Assembly: GCF_003937945.1 (NCBI RefSeq)
Contig: NZ_RSEC01000024.1
Location: 1-64,000 of the forward strand
Source of the DNA: Amycolatopsis eburnea
Lineage (GTDB): Bacteria > Actinomycetota > Actinomycetes > Mycobacteriales > Pseudonocardiaceae
DNA length: 64,000 nucleotides
Direction: 5' to 3'
Below the pieces are notes generated by a model that was not told where the DNA came from, did no database searches, and saw only the letters and a program-made list of their open reading frames with translations. Positions within the stretch are counted from its first letter, which is position 1; every line of letters starts with the position of its first letter. Positions 47,318-54,239 of this stretch are shown here, piece by piece. The position numbers and the translations under genes are program-made.

Positions 47318-47812
47318 TCAATCGCCGTCTTCGCGCTGATCGCTCTCCTCCGGAGCAGCAGCACCCGCCATGGCCTCACGAAGATCGGCGATCTCCTTCT
47401 CGAAGTCCTCGACCGACGAGAAAGAGCGGTAGACGCTGGCGAACCGGAGGTAGGCGACCCCGTCGAGCTCACGCAGCGGGCCCAGGATGGCCAGGCCGAC
47501 CTCGTGACTCGGGATCTCCGCCAGACCGGCGGAGCGGATCGACTCCTCCACGCGCTGCGCGAGCTGCTGCAGCGCGTCGTCGTCGACCGGCCTGCCCTGG
47601 CAGGCGCGGCGGACGCCGCTCACCACCTTGTCCCGGCTGAACTGTTCGGTGACCCCGGACCGCTTGACGACGGCGAGCACCATCGTCTCCGAAGTCGTGA
47701 ACCGCCGTCCGCACGACGCGCACGAGCGCCGCCTGCGGATCGCCTGGCCTTCATCCACCTCTCGGGAGTCGACGACCCGAGAGTCCGCATGCCGGCAGAA
47801 CGGGCACCTCAT
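47318..47812 (-). CDS. nrdR: Transcriptional repressor NrdR
   Basis: A 164-residue protein with the N-terminal zinc ribbon [17 protein letters not shown] ... CASCGRRF (CxxC twice, residues 3-34) and an ATP-cone domain ([20 protein letters not shown], about 49-139). NrdR senses ATP/dATP and represses ribonucleotide reductase genes. It is first in the nrdR-nrdJ operon and synteny with the LysM and lexA genes matches Rv2718c-Rv2720. The C-terminus is acidic and variable. Confidence 0.95.
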   Translation of the reverse strand: MRCPFCRHADSRVVDSREVDEGQAIRRRRSCASCGRRFTTSETMVLAVVKRSGVTEQFSRDKVVSGVRRACQGRPVDDDALQQLAQRVEESIRSAGLAEIPSHEVGLAILGPLRELDGVAYLRFASVYRSFSSVEDFEKEIADLREAMAGAAAPEESDQREDGD

Positions 47813-47919
47813 CCGCCGATCACCTTCCCCTCCGCGCTCGCCGCCCCGGTCGACGTCCCCCGGCCACCACGCGTGGCCGTGCCGCGACCGCCCGGTACCC
47901 CTGCACCTGGTGATCGACT

Positions 47920-47992
47920 TGTGGACATCCGGTGGGTAAAAGACGGCCAGCTGTGGACAACTGCTGCCCAGTCTACCCCAACCTGTGGACCA
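47920..47992 (-). promoter_or_regulatory. Three DnaA-box-like 9-mers at exact 32-bp spacing
   Basis: On the plus strand TGTGGACAT (47920-47928), TGTGGACAA (47952-47960) and TGTGGACCA (47984-47992) occur in the same orientation with starts 32 bp apart. Read on the reverse strand these are ATGTCCACA, TTGTCCACA and TGGTCCACA. The middle one is a perfect actinobacterial DnaA box and the others differ by one base. They lie 108-180 bp upstream of nrdR. Three-turn helical phasing places all on one DNA face. Confidence 0.65.
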
Positions 47993-48007
47993 ACTACAGC
48001 GGTGTAA

Positions 48008-48023
48008 CTACTACATATAGCGG
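48008..48023 (-). promoter_or_regulatory. NrdR box upstream of the nrdR-nrdJ operon
   Basis: The reverse strand reads CCGCTATATGTAGTAG. Its core CTATATGTAGT fits the NrdR-box consensus CwAtATaTwGt at 10 of 11 positions. It is about 196 bp upstream of the nrdR start. A second box at the usual spacing was not found. It supports autoregulation of nrdR and repression of nrdJ. Confidence 0.6.
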
Positions 48024-48304
48024 GCGAGAGTAGAACCCGGGACGGGCTCGCGCAAGCCGCGCGGGCGTGTCGGCCCCGCCCGGGTGAGTGCCCCGGGAAG
48101 CGCGGGTGCGCACCTCGCCGCGGCGCCTCCCGTCGCGAGTGGACCCGAGCAGCCCGGGCCCGTTTCGCCGACGCGGCAAGCCGTCGCGGCGGCTCCCGAG
48201 CGGCCCGGCCGGAGATTCACCGGGCCGGGTGAAATCACGCCGGGCGCCGGTAACGCCGTTTCGCGGCCGCCTCGACTCGGCACCTCCGGAGAAGGAAGAC
48301 GGCA

Positions 48305-48763
48305 TCACGGGACATCGGCGACCGGGACGGTGAGGGGCAGCCCGGGCACCAGGACGGCCCGGTCCAGGCGGTTCAGCTCCTTGATCCGGGCCACGACCGC
48401 GCCCGGCTCGCTCTCCGGGGCGAAGCGCGCGGCCAGCGAAGACAGCGTGTCGCCCGGCCCGACCGACACCGTCGTGGTCCGCTCCGGCACGGGGGCGCCC
48501 GAAGCACCGCCGCCCAGCAGGCCCAGCCCGGCGACCACCAGGCAGCTCGCGACGGCGAGCGCGGCGAGCCACGGCCACCGCACCGGCACGCGCCGCGGCG
48601 CCGCGCAGGGCGAGCCTGCCGGGCGGCGGCCCGCCACGACCCGGGCGCGTGTCGGCGGGCGGTCCACCTCGCCGCGGCGCCCGCGCAGCACGCGGACGGG
48701 CCGGAGCGGCGCCGGGACCGGGGTCGCCGGGCGGGCGTGCCCGCGTTCGGCCAGAATGGACAT
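48305..48763 (-). CDS. LysM-domain membrane protein divergent from lexA (Rv2719c/ChiZ-like position)
   Basis: A 152-residue protein. Residues 1-60 are Arg- and Pro-rich and cytoplasmic, followed by one membrane helix (about 63-86, [20 protein letters not shown]) and an extracytoplasmic LysM domain ([16 protein letters not shown] ... [18 protein letters not shown]). LysM binds peptidoglycan. Divergence from lexA and adjacency to nrdR match M. tuberculosis Rv2719c (ChiZ), a LexA-regulated protein that slows division. An SOS box lies 66 bp upstream. The ATG at 48763 has GAGGAGG. Confidence 0.85.
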   Translation of the reverse strand: MSILAERGHARPATPVPAPLRPVRVLRGRRGEVDRPPTRARVVAGRRPAGSPCAAPRRVPVRWPWLAALAVASCLVVAGLGLLGGGASGAPVPERTTTVSVGPGDTLSSLAARFAPESEPGAVVARIKELNRLDRAVLVPGLPLTVPVADVP

Positions 48764-48828
48764 CCGAACCTCCTCGAAACCCTGGTGTCCGCCCGTTTCC
48801 CGGGCCGGGAGCGGCCCGTGGATCAAGG

Positions 48829-48844
48829 TCGAACAAGCGTTCTA
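48829..48844. promoter_or_regulatory. SOS box (LexA site) before the LysM gene
   Basis: TCGAACAAGCGTTCTA fits the actinobacterial SOS box TCGAAC-N4-GTTCGA at 11 of 12 fixed positions. It lies 66-81 bp upstream of the LysM gene ATG. A further inverted GTTC-N4-GAAC overlaps its right side (48840-48851). Confidence 0.75.
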
Positions 48845-48908
48845 TCGAACGCCCGTGCGAAGGTCTACCACCTACCACCGACAAAATCGAGCGGACACGG
48901 CGTGTCGA

Positions 48909-48924
48909 TCGAACAGATGTTTGA
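48909..48924. promoter_or_regulatory. SOS box (LexA site) before lexA
   Basis: TCGAACAGATGTTTGA fits TCGAAC-N4-GTTCGA with one mismatch (T for C). It lies 135-150 bp upstream of the lexA GTG, consistent with autorepression. The centres of the two SOS boxes in this gap are 80 bp apart. Confidence 0.75.
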
Positions 48925-49058
48925 AATCGTCGTGCCCGGGGGCTAACGTCGGTGACCAGGGCATCTGCCGGGCAGGTGCCGCCCGGCGAGGCTGCCCGCA
49001 CCCGGCGGGCGGCGGCCGGCGCGCAGATACGTGCAGCGAACGTCTGGGAGGCGACGCA

Positions 49059-49784
49059 GTGGCGAAGGAGAACAAGGCGGGCAGGACCAGTGGGTCCCCC
49101 GGTGACTCGGGCAAGGTGCACGCCATGCCCGAGGTGTACGACGTGGACGAGACCCTCACCGTCCGCCAGCAGCAGGTCCTCGACGTGATCCGCTCGTGGG
49201 TGAGCCGGTTCGGCTACCCGCCGAGCGTCCGCGAGATCGGCGAAGCGGTCGGGCTGACGTCGACGTCGTCGGTCTCCCACCAGCTGCGCGCGCTGCAGCG
49301 CAAGGGTTACCTGCGCCGGGACGCGAACCGCCCGCGCGCGGTCGGCGTCCTCTCGGCGACCGACGACAACCCCATGGGCATCGAGATGGACCAGCAGCCG
49401 GTGATGCCGAAGGCGGCGTACGTGCCGCTGGTCGGCCGGATCGCCGCCGGTGGCCCGGTGCTGGCCGAGCAGGCCATCGAGGACGTCTTCCCGCTGCCGC
49501 GGGAGATCGTCGGCGAGGGCGAGCTGTTCCTGCTCAAGGTCACCGGCGACTCGATGGTCGACGCGGCCATCACCGACGGCGACTGGGTCGTGGTCCGCCA
49601 GCAGCCGGACGCCGACAACGGCGAGATCGTCGCGGCGATGATCGACGGCGAGGCCACGGTCAAGACGTTCAAGCGCAAGAACGGCCACATCTGGCTGATG
49701 CCGCACAACGAGGCGTACGAGCCGATCCCCGGCGACGACGCGACGGTGCTCGGCAAGGTCGTCGCGGTCCTGCGCCGCCTTTAG
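49059..49784 (+). CDS. lexA: SOS repressor LexA
   Basis: A 241-residue repressor starting at GTG 49059 with GGGAGG upstream; an ATG at 49125 is a possible shorter start. The winged helix is [20 protein letters not shown] to [19 protein letters not shown]. The self-cleavage site is Ala-Gly in RIAAGGP, the catalytic Ser is in [11 protein letters not shown] and the Lys is in [10 protein letters not shown]. RecA-stimulated cleavage relieves repression of the SOS regulon. Two SOS boxes upstream show autoregulation and control of the divergent LysM gene. Confidence 0.96.
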   Translation: MAKENKAGRTSGSPGDSGKVHAMPEVYDVDETLTVRQQQVLDVIRSWVSRFGYPPSVREIGEAVGLTSTSSVSHQLRALQRKGYLRRDANRPRAVGVLSATDDNPMGIEMDQQPVMPKAAYVPLVGRIAAGGPVLAEQAIEDVFPLPREIVGEGELFLLKVTGDSMVDAAITDGDWVVVRQQPDADNGEIVAAMIDGEATVKTFKRKNGHIWLMPHNEAYEPIPGDDATVLGKVVAVLRRL

Positions 49785-49791
49785 GAAGGTG

Positions 49792-49818
49792 CTCCCGGGC
49801 TTTCGCACGGCCCGGGAG
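49792..49818. terminator. Terminator hairpin after lexA
   Basis: CTCCCGGGC (49792-49800) and GCCCGGGAG (49810-49818) are perfect 9-bp complements around a 9-base loop, starting 8 bp after the lexA stop. Confidence 0.65.
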
Positions 49819-49832
49819 GTTCACCGGATCGG

Positions 49833-49864
49833 CTGATCTTCGGCCGTGGGGAGCCGAAGGTCAG
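49833..49864. terminator. Second terminator hairpin, on the side of the convergent secreted protein gene
   Basis: CTGATCTTCGGC and GCCGAAGGTCAG pair over 12 bp with one mismatch of the G-T type and an 8-base loop. It overlaps the stop codon of the reverse-strand gene ending at 49861. With the lexA hairpin it forms a back-to-back terminator pair in the 76-bp convergent gap. Confidence 0.55.
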
Positions 49865-50874
49865 CGGCGGGCGCGGCGACGCATCCTGCTGAAGCCGAAC
49901 CAGCCGACGCCGACCACCGCGAGCGTGATCCCGGCGGCGGGCAGGACGGGGAGCCCGGCCCCGTCCCCCGCCGAGCCGGACGACGCGCCGGTGCCGGTCG
50001 AGGTCGTCCCCTCCGCCGGTGCGCCGGACTGCGCGGCCAGCGCCGCCGCGCCCCGCACCGTGCGGAGGGGCTGGCCCACGCCTTCGCTGCCCGAGACCAG
50101 GGTGCCGTCGGGGTCGAAGGCGATCGCCTCGCCCTGCTTCTCCCCCGGCAACGGGATCCGGACGGGGTTGCGCTGCAGCGCAGCCAGGAGATCGCCGTCC
50201 GGCACCGCGTACACGTAGGCGTCGGTGTAGGTCCGCAGCGCGACGACACTGCCGTCGGCCATCGACGCGCCGCCGGTGACCAGCACCGAGCCGATCGAGC
50301 CGACCGGCCCGCCCTGGGTGTCCGTCGTCTGGATCTTCAGCGAGCCGACCTTCTCCAGGTTGGTCGGGCCCGGGCTCGCCATCGGCCCGGAAGGCCGGTA
50401 CACGCGAGCTTCGCCCAGGATGTCCTTGGTGATCAGGTACGGCGTCCCCGACTTGTCCATCAGCAGCGCTTCGGTGTCGTGCTGGCCGTCGGGGTAGGTC
50501 AGCCGGTGCACGGTGACCTTGCCTTCGGGGCTCATCTCCAGCAGGGCGACCGTCAGCCGCCCCTTCTGGTTGTCCCCGGTGTCGGACAGCCACAGCCGCC
50601 CGTCGGGCGTGCGGGCCAGGTCCTCGACGTCGAACGGGTCGGTCTTGTCCGACAGGACCTTCTGGACCTTGCAGTCGCGGCCGAGCACGAACACCTGGGT
50701 CTTCGTGCCGCCGTCGTTGATCGCGTAGAACTTCGAGCCGTCGGAGACCAGGCCGGACAGCTCGCCGAGGCGGGAGTCCTTCACCGTGCACAACGGCTGG
50801 GGTGTCTCGGCCGCCGACGCGGGCACCGCCCCCGCGAACACGGCCATGAAGACGAGAACGACAGCCCAGCGCAC
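49861..50874 (-). CDS. Secreted, membrane-anchored beta-propeller-like protein (LPxxG-type tail)
   Basis: A 337-residue exported protein from the GTG at 50872-50874, chosen for GGAGG seven bases upstream. The signal peptide is residues 1-21 (AVVLVFMAVFAGAVPASA). The body (CTVKDSRLGELSGLVSDGSK, VEDLARTPDGRLWLSDTGDN, DTEALLMDKSG) resembles esterase-like or SMP-30-type propeller repeats. A Ser/Thr/Gly linker leads to LPVLPAAG, a membrane helix and RRRARR, the layout of a sortase-anchored protein, although LPAAG is not a classical LPxTG. Ligand and activity unknown. Confidence 0.8.
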   Translation of the reverse strand: MRWAVVLVFMAVFAGAVPASAAETPQPLCTVKDSRLGELSGLVSDGSKFYAINDGGTKTQVFVLGRDCKVQKVLSDKTDPFDVEDLARTPDGRLWLSDTGDNQKGRLTVALLEMSPEGKVTVHRLTYPDGQHDTEALLMDKSGTPYLITKDILGEARVYRPSGPMASPGPTNLEKVGSLKIQTTDTQGGPVGSIGSVLVTGGASMADGSVVALRTYTDAYVYAVPDGDLLAALQRNPVRIPLPGEKQGEAIAFDPDGTLVSGSEGVGQPLRTVRGAAALAAQSGAPAEGTTSTGTGASSGSAGDGAGLPVLPAAGITLAVVGVGWFGFSRMRRRARR

Positions 50875-50882
50875 CCAGCCAC

Positions 50883-50922
50883 CTCCGTAGTGTGCGATCC
50901 CGGTGGACCGCACACTACGGAG
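50883..50922 (-). terminator. 14-bp perfect hairpin between hflX and the secreted protein gene
   Basis: CTCCGTAGTGTGCG (50883-50896) pairs perfectly with CGCACACTACGGAG (50909-50922) around a 12-base loop. It follows the hflX stop by 5 bp. On the reverse strand its distal arm contains part of the GGAGGT ribosome site of the next gene (50881-50886), so it may also limit translation of that gene from read-through transcripts. Confidence 0.65.
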
Positions 50923-50927
50923 ACGTG

Positions 50928-52370
50928 TCAGGCCCTGGTCGAGTTGGTCTCGTACTCGCGCAAAGCCGCCGCGAGGTCCGGACGGACCCGCACCAGCAGG
51001 CGCGTGCCGTCCTCGGCGTGCTCCTCTTCGAGGACCTCGCCGTCGGCGTGCGCCCGCGCGACCAGCTCGCCGCGCGCGTAGGGCACGAGGACCTCGACGG
51101 TGACCTCCGGCCGCGGCAGGCGGTCGGCGAGCACCTCGACGAGCTCCGGGATGCCCGCCCCGGTCCGCGCCGAGACCTGGACCGAGCCGGCCAGCGCGTG
51201 CCGCAGCCGGGCGAGGCTGACCTCGTCGGAGGCGTCGATCTTGTTGATCACCAGCAGCTCCGGCGGGAGCGGCTCCTTGCGCTTGCGGGTGATCTCGCCG
51301 AGCACCTCGCGCACGGCGCTGACCTGCTCCTCCGGCGCCGGGTCGGACCCGTCCACCACGTGCAGCAGCAGGTCCGCGTCCGCGGCCTCCTCCAGCGTCG
51401 AGCGGAACGCGTCCACCAGCTGGTGCGGCAGGTGCCGCACGAAGCCGACGGTGTCGGTCAGCGTGTAGCCGCGCCCGTCCGCGGTCTGCGCGCGCCGCGT
51501 GGTCGGGTCGAGGGTGGCGAACAGCGCGTCCTCCACCAGCACCCCGGCCCCGGTCAGCGCGTTGAGCAGGCTCGACTTGCCGGCGTTGGTGTAGCCGACG
51601 ATCGCCACGCTGGGCACCTCGTTGGCCAGCCGCCGCCCACGCTTGGTCTCGCGGATGGTGTCCATGGCCGCGATCTCCCGGCGCAGCTTCGCCACGCGCT
51701 TGTTGATCCGCCGCCGGTCGGTCTCGAGCTTGGTCTCACCGGGACCACGGAGGCCGACGCCGCCGTTCGCGCCGCCGGCACGGCCACCGGCCTGCCGGGA
51801 CAGCGACGCACCCCACCCGCGCAGCCGCGGGATCAGGTACTGCAGCTGGGCCAGCTCGACCTGCGCCTTGCCCTCCTTGGACCGGGCGTGCTGGGCGAAG
51901 ATGTCGAGGATCAGGGCGGTCCGGTCGATGACCTTGACCTTGACCTTCTCCTCGAGCTGCCGCAGCTGGCCCGGCGAAAGCTCGCCGTCGCAGATCACGG
52001 TGTCGGCGCCGGTGGAACCGACGATGTCCCGCAGCTCCTTGACCTTGCCCGAGCCGATGTAGGTGGCCGGGTCCGGCTTCGGCCGCCGCTGGATGAGGCC
52101 TTCGAGGACCTCCGAGCCCGCCGTCTCGGCCAGGCGCGCCAGCTCGGCCAGCGACGCCTCGGACTGCAGGGCCGTGCCCTCGGTCCACACGCCGACCAGC
52201 ACGACGCGTTCCAGCCGCAGTTGCCGGTACTCGACCTCGGTGACGTCCTCGAGCTCCGTGGACAGTCCCGCGACGCGCCGCAGCGAAGCGCGGTCCTCGA
52301 GCTCCATCTCGCCGGTCGAGGGGTCGTACAGCTCGTCGTCGTGGTCTTCGGTGTGTGTCAGTTCTGTCAT
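50928..52370 (-). CDS. hflX: Ribosome-associated GTPase HflX
   Basis: A 480-residue GTPase. The N-terminal HflX domain carries RPKPDPATYIGSGKVKELRD and FAQHARSKEGKAQVELAQLQ, then the Gly-rich linker ends with GGVGLRGPGETKLETDRR. The G domain has G1 GYTNAGKSSL, G3 DTVGFVRHLP, G4 NKID and G5 SARTG. HflX splits stalled ribosomes under stress. Its position before dapF, miaA and miaB matches Rv2725c and neighbours. Confidence 0.96.
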   Translation of the reverse strand: MTELTHTEDHDDELYDPSTGEMELEDRASLRRVAGLSTELEDVTEVEYRQLRLERVVLVGVWTEGTALQSEASLAELARLAETAGSEVLEGLIQRRPKPDPATYIGSGKVKELRDIVGSTGADTVICDGELSPGQLRQLEEKVKVKVIDRTALILDIFAQHARSKEGKAQVELAQLQYLIPRLRGWGASLSRQAGGRAGGANGGVGLRGPGETKLETDRRRINKRVAKLRREIAAMDTIRETKRGRRLANEVPSVAIVGYTNAGKSSLLNALTGAGVLVEDALFATLDPTTRRAQTADGRGYTLTDTVGFVRHLPHQLVDAFRSTLEEAADADLLLHVVDGSDPAPEEQVSAVREVLGEITRKRKEPLPPELLVINKIDASDEVSLARLRHALAGSVQVSARTGAGIPELVEVLADRLPRPEVTVEVLVPYARGELVARAHADGEVLEEEHAEDGTRLLVRVRPDLAAALREYETNSTRA

Positions 52371-52412
52371 CGTGCCTCCATGTTCCCACGTTTCGCCGCG
52401 GGAACCGAACTT

Positions 52413-52916
52413 TTACGTGCTGGGATAGGTGGCGAGGTAGACCGCGGTGCGCTCGGCGCCGGGACGGCGGGGGCGCGCGCGGAACTCCTCGAGCAGGGCG
52501 TTGAGCCGCGATTCCAGCTCCGCCCGCTCCTCGGGGGCCACCTGGACGACCAGGCGCGTCTGGTGCACGCCCTCGAATCCGGTGTCGGCGATCTCGGCCA
52601 GATAGGCCTCGAGAACCGCCTGCTCCACGTCCTTGTCACCGCATGAGTCGAGTGTCCACGAAAGCCCTGTCGAAAGATACGGGATTTCCCGGGCGCCCCG
52701 GGCACCGCGGCGCGGCGGCTGCGCGGCGAGGAAGCCGGTCTCGACGAGCTTGCGCACGTGGTGCAGCGTCGTCGCCGGGTCCCGGCCCAGCCTTTCGGCG
52801 AGCTCCTTGTTCGTCAGCGCCTCCGAGAAGGTCAACCGGATGATGCGCAGCCGTATTCCGGACGCCAGCGCGGCGGCCTCGGCTTCGGTGGCGGTACGTC
52901 GTTTCCCGGGTGGCAC
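52413..52916 (-). CDS. ArsR-family helix-turn-helix regulator
   Basis: A 167-residue regulator with a winged helix in residues about 15-70 (IRLTFSEALTNKELAERLGRDP, TTLHHVRKLVETGFL) and a C-terminal dimerisation domain of about 90 residues with VQVAPEERAELESRLNALLE. No metal-binding cysteine pair is visible. GTG start at 52914-52916. It is divergent from an MFS exporter across 60 bp containing a perfect inverted repeat, so it is the likely repressor of that exporter. Its ligand is unknown. Confidence 0.85.
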   Translation of the reverse strand: MPPGKRRTATEAEAAALASGIRLRIIRLTFSEALTNKELAERLGRDPATTLHHVRKLVETGFLAAQPPRRGARGAREIPYLSTGLSWTLDSCGDKDVEQAVLEAYLAEIADTGFEGVHQTRLVVQVAPEERAELESRLNALLEEFRARPRRPGAERTAVYLATYPST

Positions 52917-52935
52917 GGGTTCAGCCTAGAGCGAT

Positions 52936-52959
52936 AGTGATTGACACTTTCCAATCACT
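52936..52959. promoter_or_regulatory. ArsR operator overlapping the MFS promoter
   Basis: AGTGATTG and CAATCACT form a perfect 8-bp inverted repeat with an 8-bp spacer. The left arm runs into a perfect -35 hexamer TTGACA (52941-52946). With a -10-like CAGACT (52965-52970), the transcription start would fall on or next to the MFS ATG at 52977, giving a leaderless message. Repressor binding would cover the -35. Confidence 0.72.
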
Positions 52960-52976
52960 CCCGTCAGACTCGGCCC

Positions 52977-54230
52977 ATGCGCAGGGGGTCACTGTTCTTC
53001 CACGCCGACTTCCGGCGGCTCTGGGCCGGGGACACGGCCAGCCAGCTCGGCACCACGGTCGGGTACACCGCGATTCCGCTGCTCGCGGCGGTGACGCTGG
53101 CCGCGACGCCGTTCGAGATGGGCCTGCTGACCGCGGCCCAGACGCTCGCGTTCCTGCTGATCGGCCTGCCCGCCGGCGTCTGGGTCGACCGGCTGCGCCG
53201 CCGCCGGGTCATGCTCGCCGCCGACTTCACCCGCTTCGCGCTGCTGCTGAGCGTGCCGCTCGCCTGGTGGGCCGGGGTGCTGACGCTCGCGCAGCTGCTG
53301 GTCGTCGTGCTGTTCGTGGGTGTCGCGACCGTGTTCTTCGACGTCGCCTACCAGTCGTACCTGCCCTCGCTCGTCGGCCGGGAGCGCCTGCTGGAAGGCA
53401 ACGCCAAGCTGCAGGCCGTCCAGTCGGTCGCGGGCATCGCCGGGCCGAGCGGCGCCGGCGTGCTGATCCAGCTGGTGAGCGCGGCGAACACGGTGCTGGT
53501 CACCGCCGTGGGCTACCTGGCGTCGGCGCTGTGCCTGCTGCGCATCCGCGCGGTCGAGCCGGAACCGGAGCGCACCGGCCACGCCCGGCTGCTGCCGCAG
53601 ATCGCCGAAGGGCTGCGGTTCGTCTTCTCCGACAAGCCGTTGCGCGCCAGCGTCGCCTGCACGGCGACGGCGAACCTCTTCAACGGCGCCTTCACCGCCG
53701 TCGAAGTGCTGTTCCTGACGCGCACCGTCGGGCTGCCCCCGGCCGCGGTCGGCGTGCTGCTGGCCGCCGGCGGCGCGGGCGGGATCCTGGGCGCGATCGT
53801 CGCCGGCGCGCTGTTCCGGCGGATCGGCCACGCCCGCGCGATCTGGCTGGTCCCCCTGCTCACCTGGCCGGCGCACCTGCTGGTCCCGCTCGCCGCGCCG
53901 GGCTGGCGGCTCGGGCCGGCCGCGATCGGGCTGGTCGTCTGCGGGTTCGGGATCATCGTCTACAACGTCGCCTCGGTCTCCTACCGGCAGGCGATCTGCC
54001 CGGACCGGCTGCTGGGGCGGATGAACGCGAGCGCGCGGTTCGTCGTCTGGGGCACGATCCCGCTCGGCGGGCTGCTGGGCGGCGCGCTCGGCGAAGGGCT
54101 CGGGCTGCGCGGTGCGATGTGGGTGGCCGTGGCGGGCGAGGCGGCCGCGGCGCTGTGGGTCGTCTGCTCGCCGCTGCGGAAGATGCGCGACCTGCCCACC
54201 GTGGGAAAAGCAGGTGTGGCCGCCGCCTAG
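52977..54230 (+). CDS. MFS exporter (enterobactin/multidrug-type)
   Basis: A 417-residue major facilitator with about twelve membrane helices. It starts with FFHADFRRLWAGDTASQLGT, the N-terminal pattern of the MFS_3/EntS-like branch, and has the loop WVDRLRRRRVMLAADFTRF after helix 3. It is not a sugar or peptide importer by its N-terminus; substrates of this branch are mostly drugs or siderophores. It is controlled by the divergent ArsR gene (see operator). valS begins 9 bp after its stop, an unexpected partner. Confidence 0.88.
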   Translation: MRRGSLFFHADFRRLWAGDTASQLGTTVGYTAIPLLAAVTLAATPFEMGLLTAAQTLAFLLIGLPAGVWVDRLRRRRVMLAADFTRFALLLSVPLAWWAGVLTLAQLLVVVLFVGVATVFFDVAYQSYLPSLVGRERLLEGNAKLQAVQSVAGIAGPSGAGVLIQLVSAANTVLVTAVGYLASALCLLRIRAVEPEPERTGHARLLPQIAEGLRFVFSDKPLRASVACTATANLFNGAFTAVEVLFLTRTVGLPPAAVGVLLAAGGAGGILGAIVAGALFRRIGHARAIWLVPLLTWPAHLLVPLAAPGWRLGPAAIGLVVCGFGIIVYNVASVSYRQAICPDRLLGRMNASARFVVWGTIPLGGLLGGALGEGLGLRGAMWVAVAGEAAAALWVVCSPLRKMRDLPTVGKAGVAAA

Positions 54231-54239
54231 AGTTGGTCC

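Larger units (their letters stand above)
47813..48304. promoter_or_regulatory. 492-bp noncoding region upstream of nrdR
   Basis: The half next to nrdR holds the DnaA-box-like array (47920-47992) and the NrdR box (48008-48023) listed separately. The other half (about 48030-48300) is GC-rich without an open frame I would trust and without a clear terminator for the LysM gene, which ends at 48305. No cobalamin riboswitch features were recognised. Confidence 0.6.

Noticed and set aside
44382..47339. Plus-strand frame of 985 codons and an alternative reverse frame of 998 codons across nrdJ
   Set aside because: Both are shadows of nrdJ, whose frame contains all class II reductase motifs.
47991..48006. 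Second NrdR box next to the first
   Set aside because: Only the right half (TGTAGT on the reverse strand) matches and the spacing is not the usual one.
48011..48283. 90-codon reverse frame between nrdR and the LysM gene
   Set aside because: No ribosome site, no domain, and it would place a gene over the NrdR box; most likely chance.
47813..48304. Cobalamin riboswitch controlling the B12-dependent reductase
   Set aside because: No B12-box-like conserved segment was recognised; control appears to be by NrdR and possibly DnaA.
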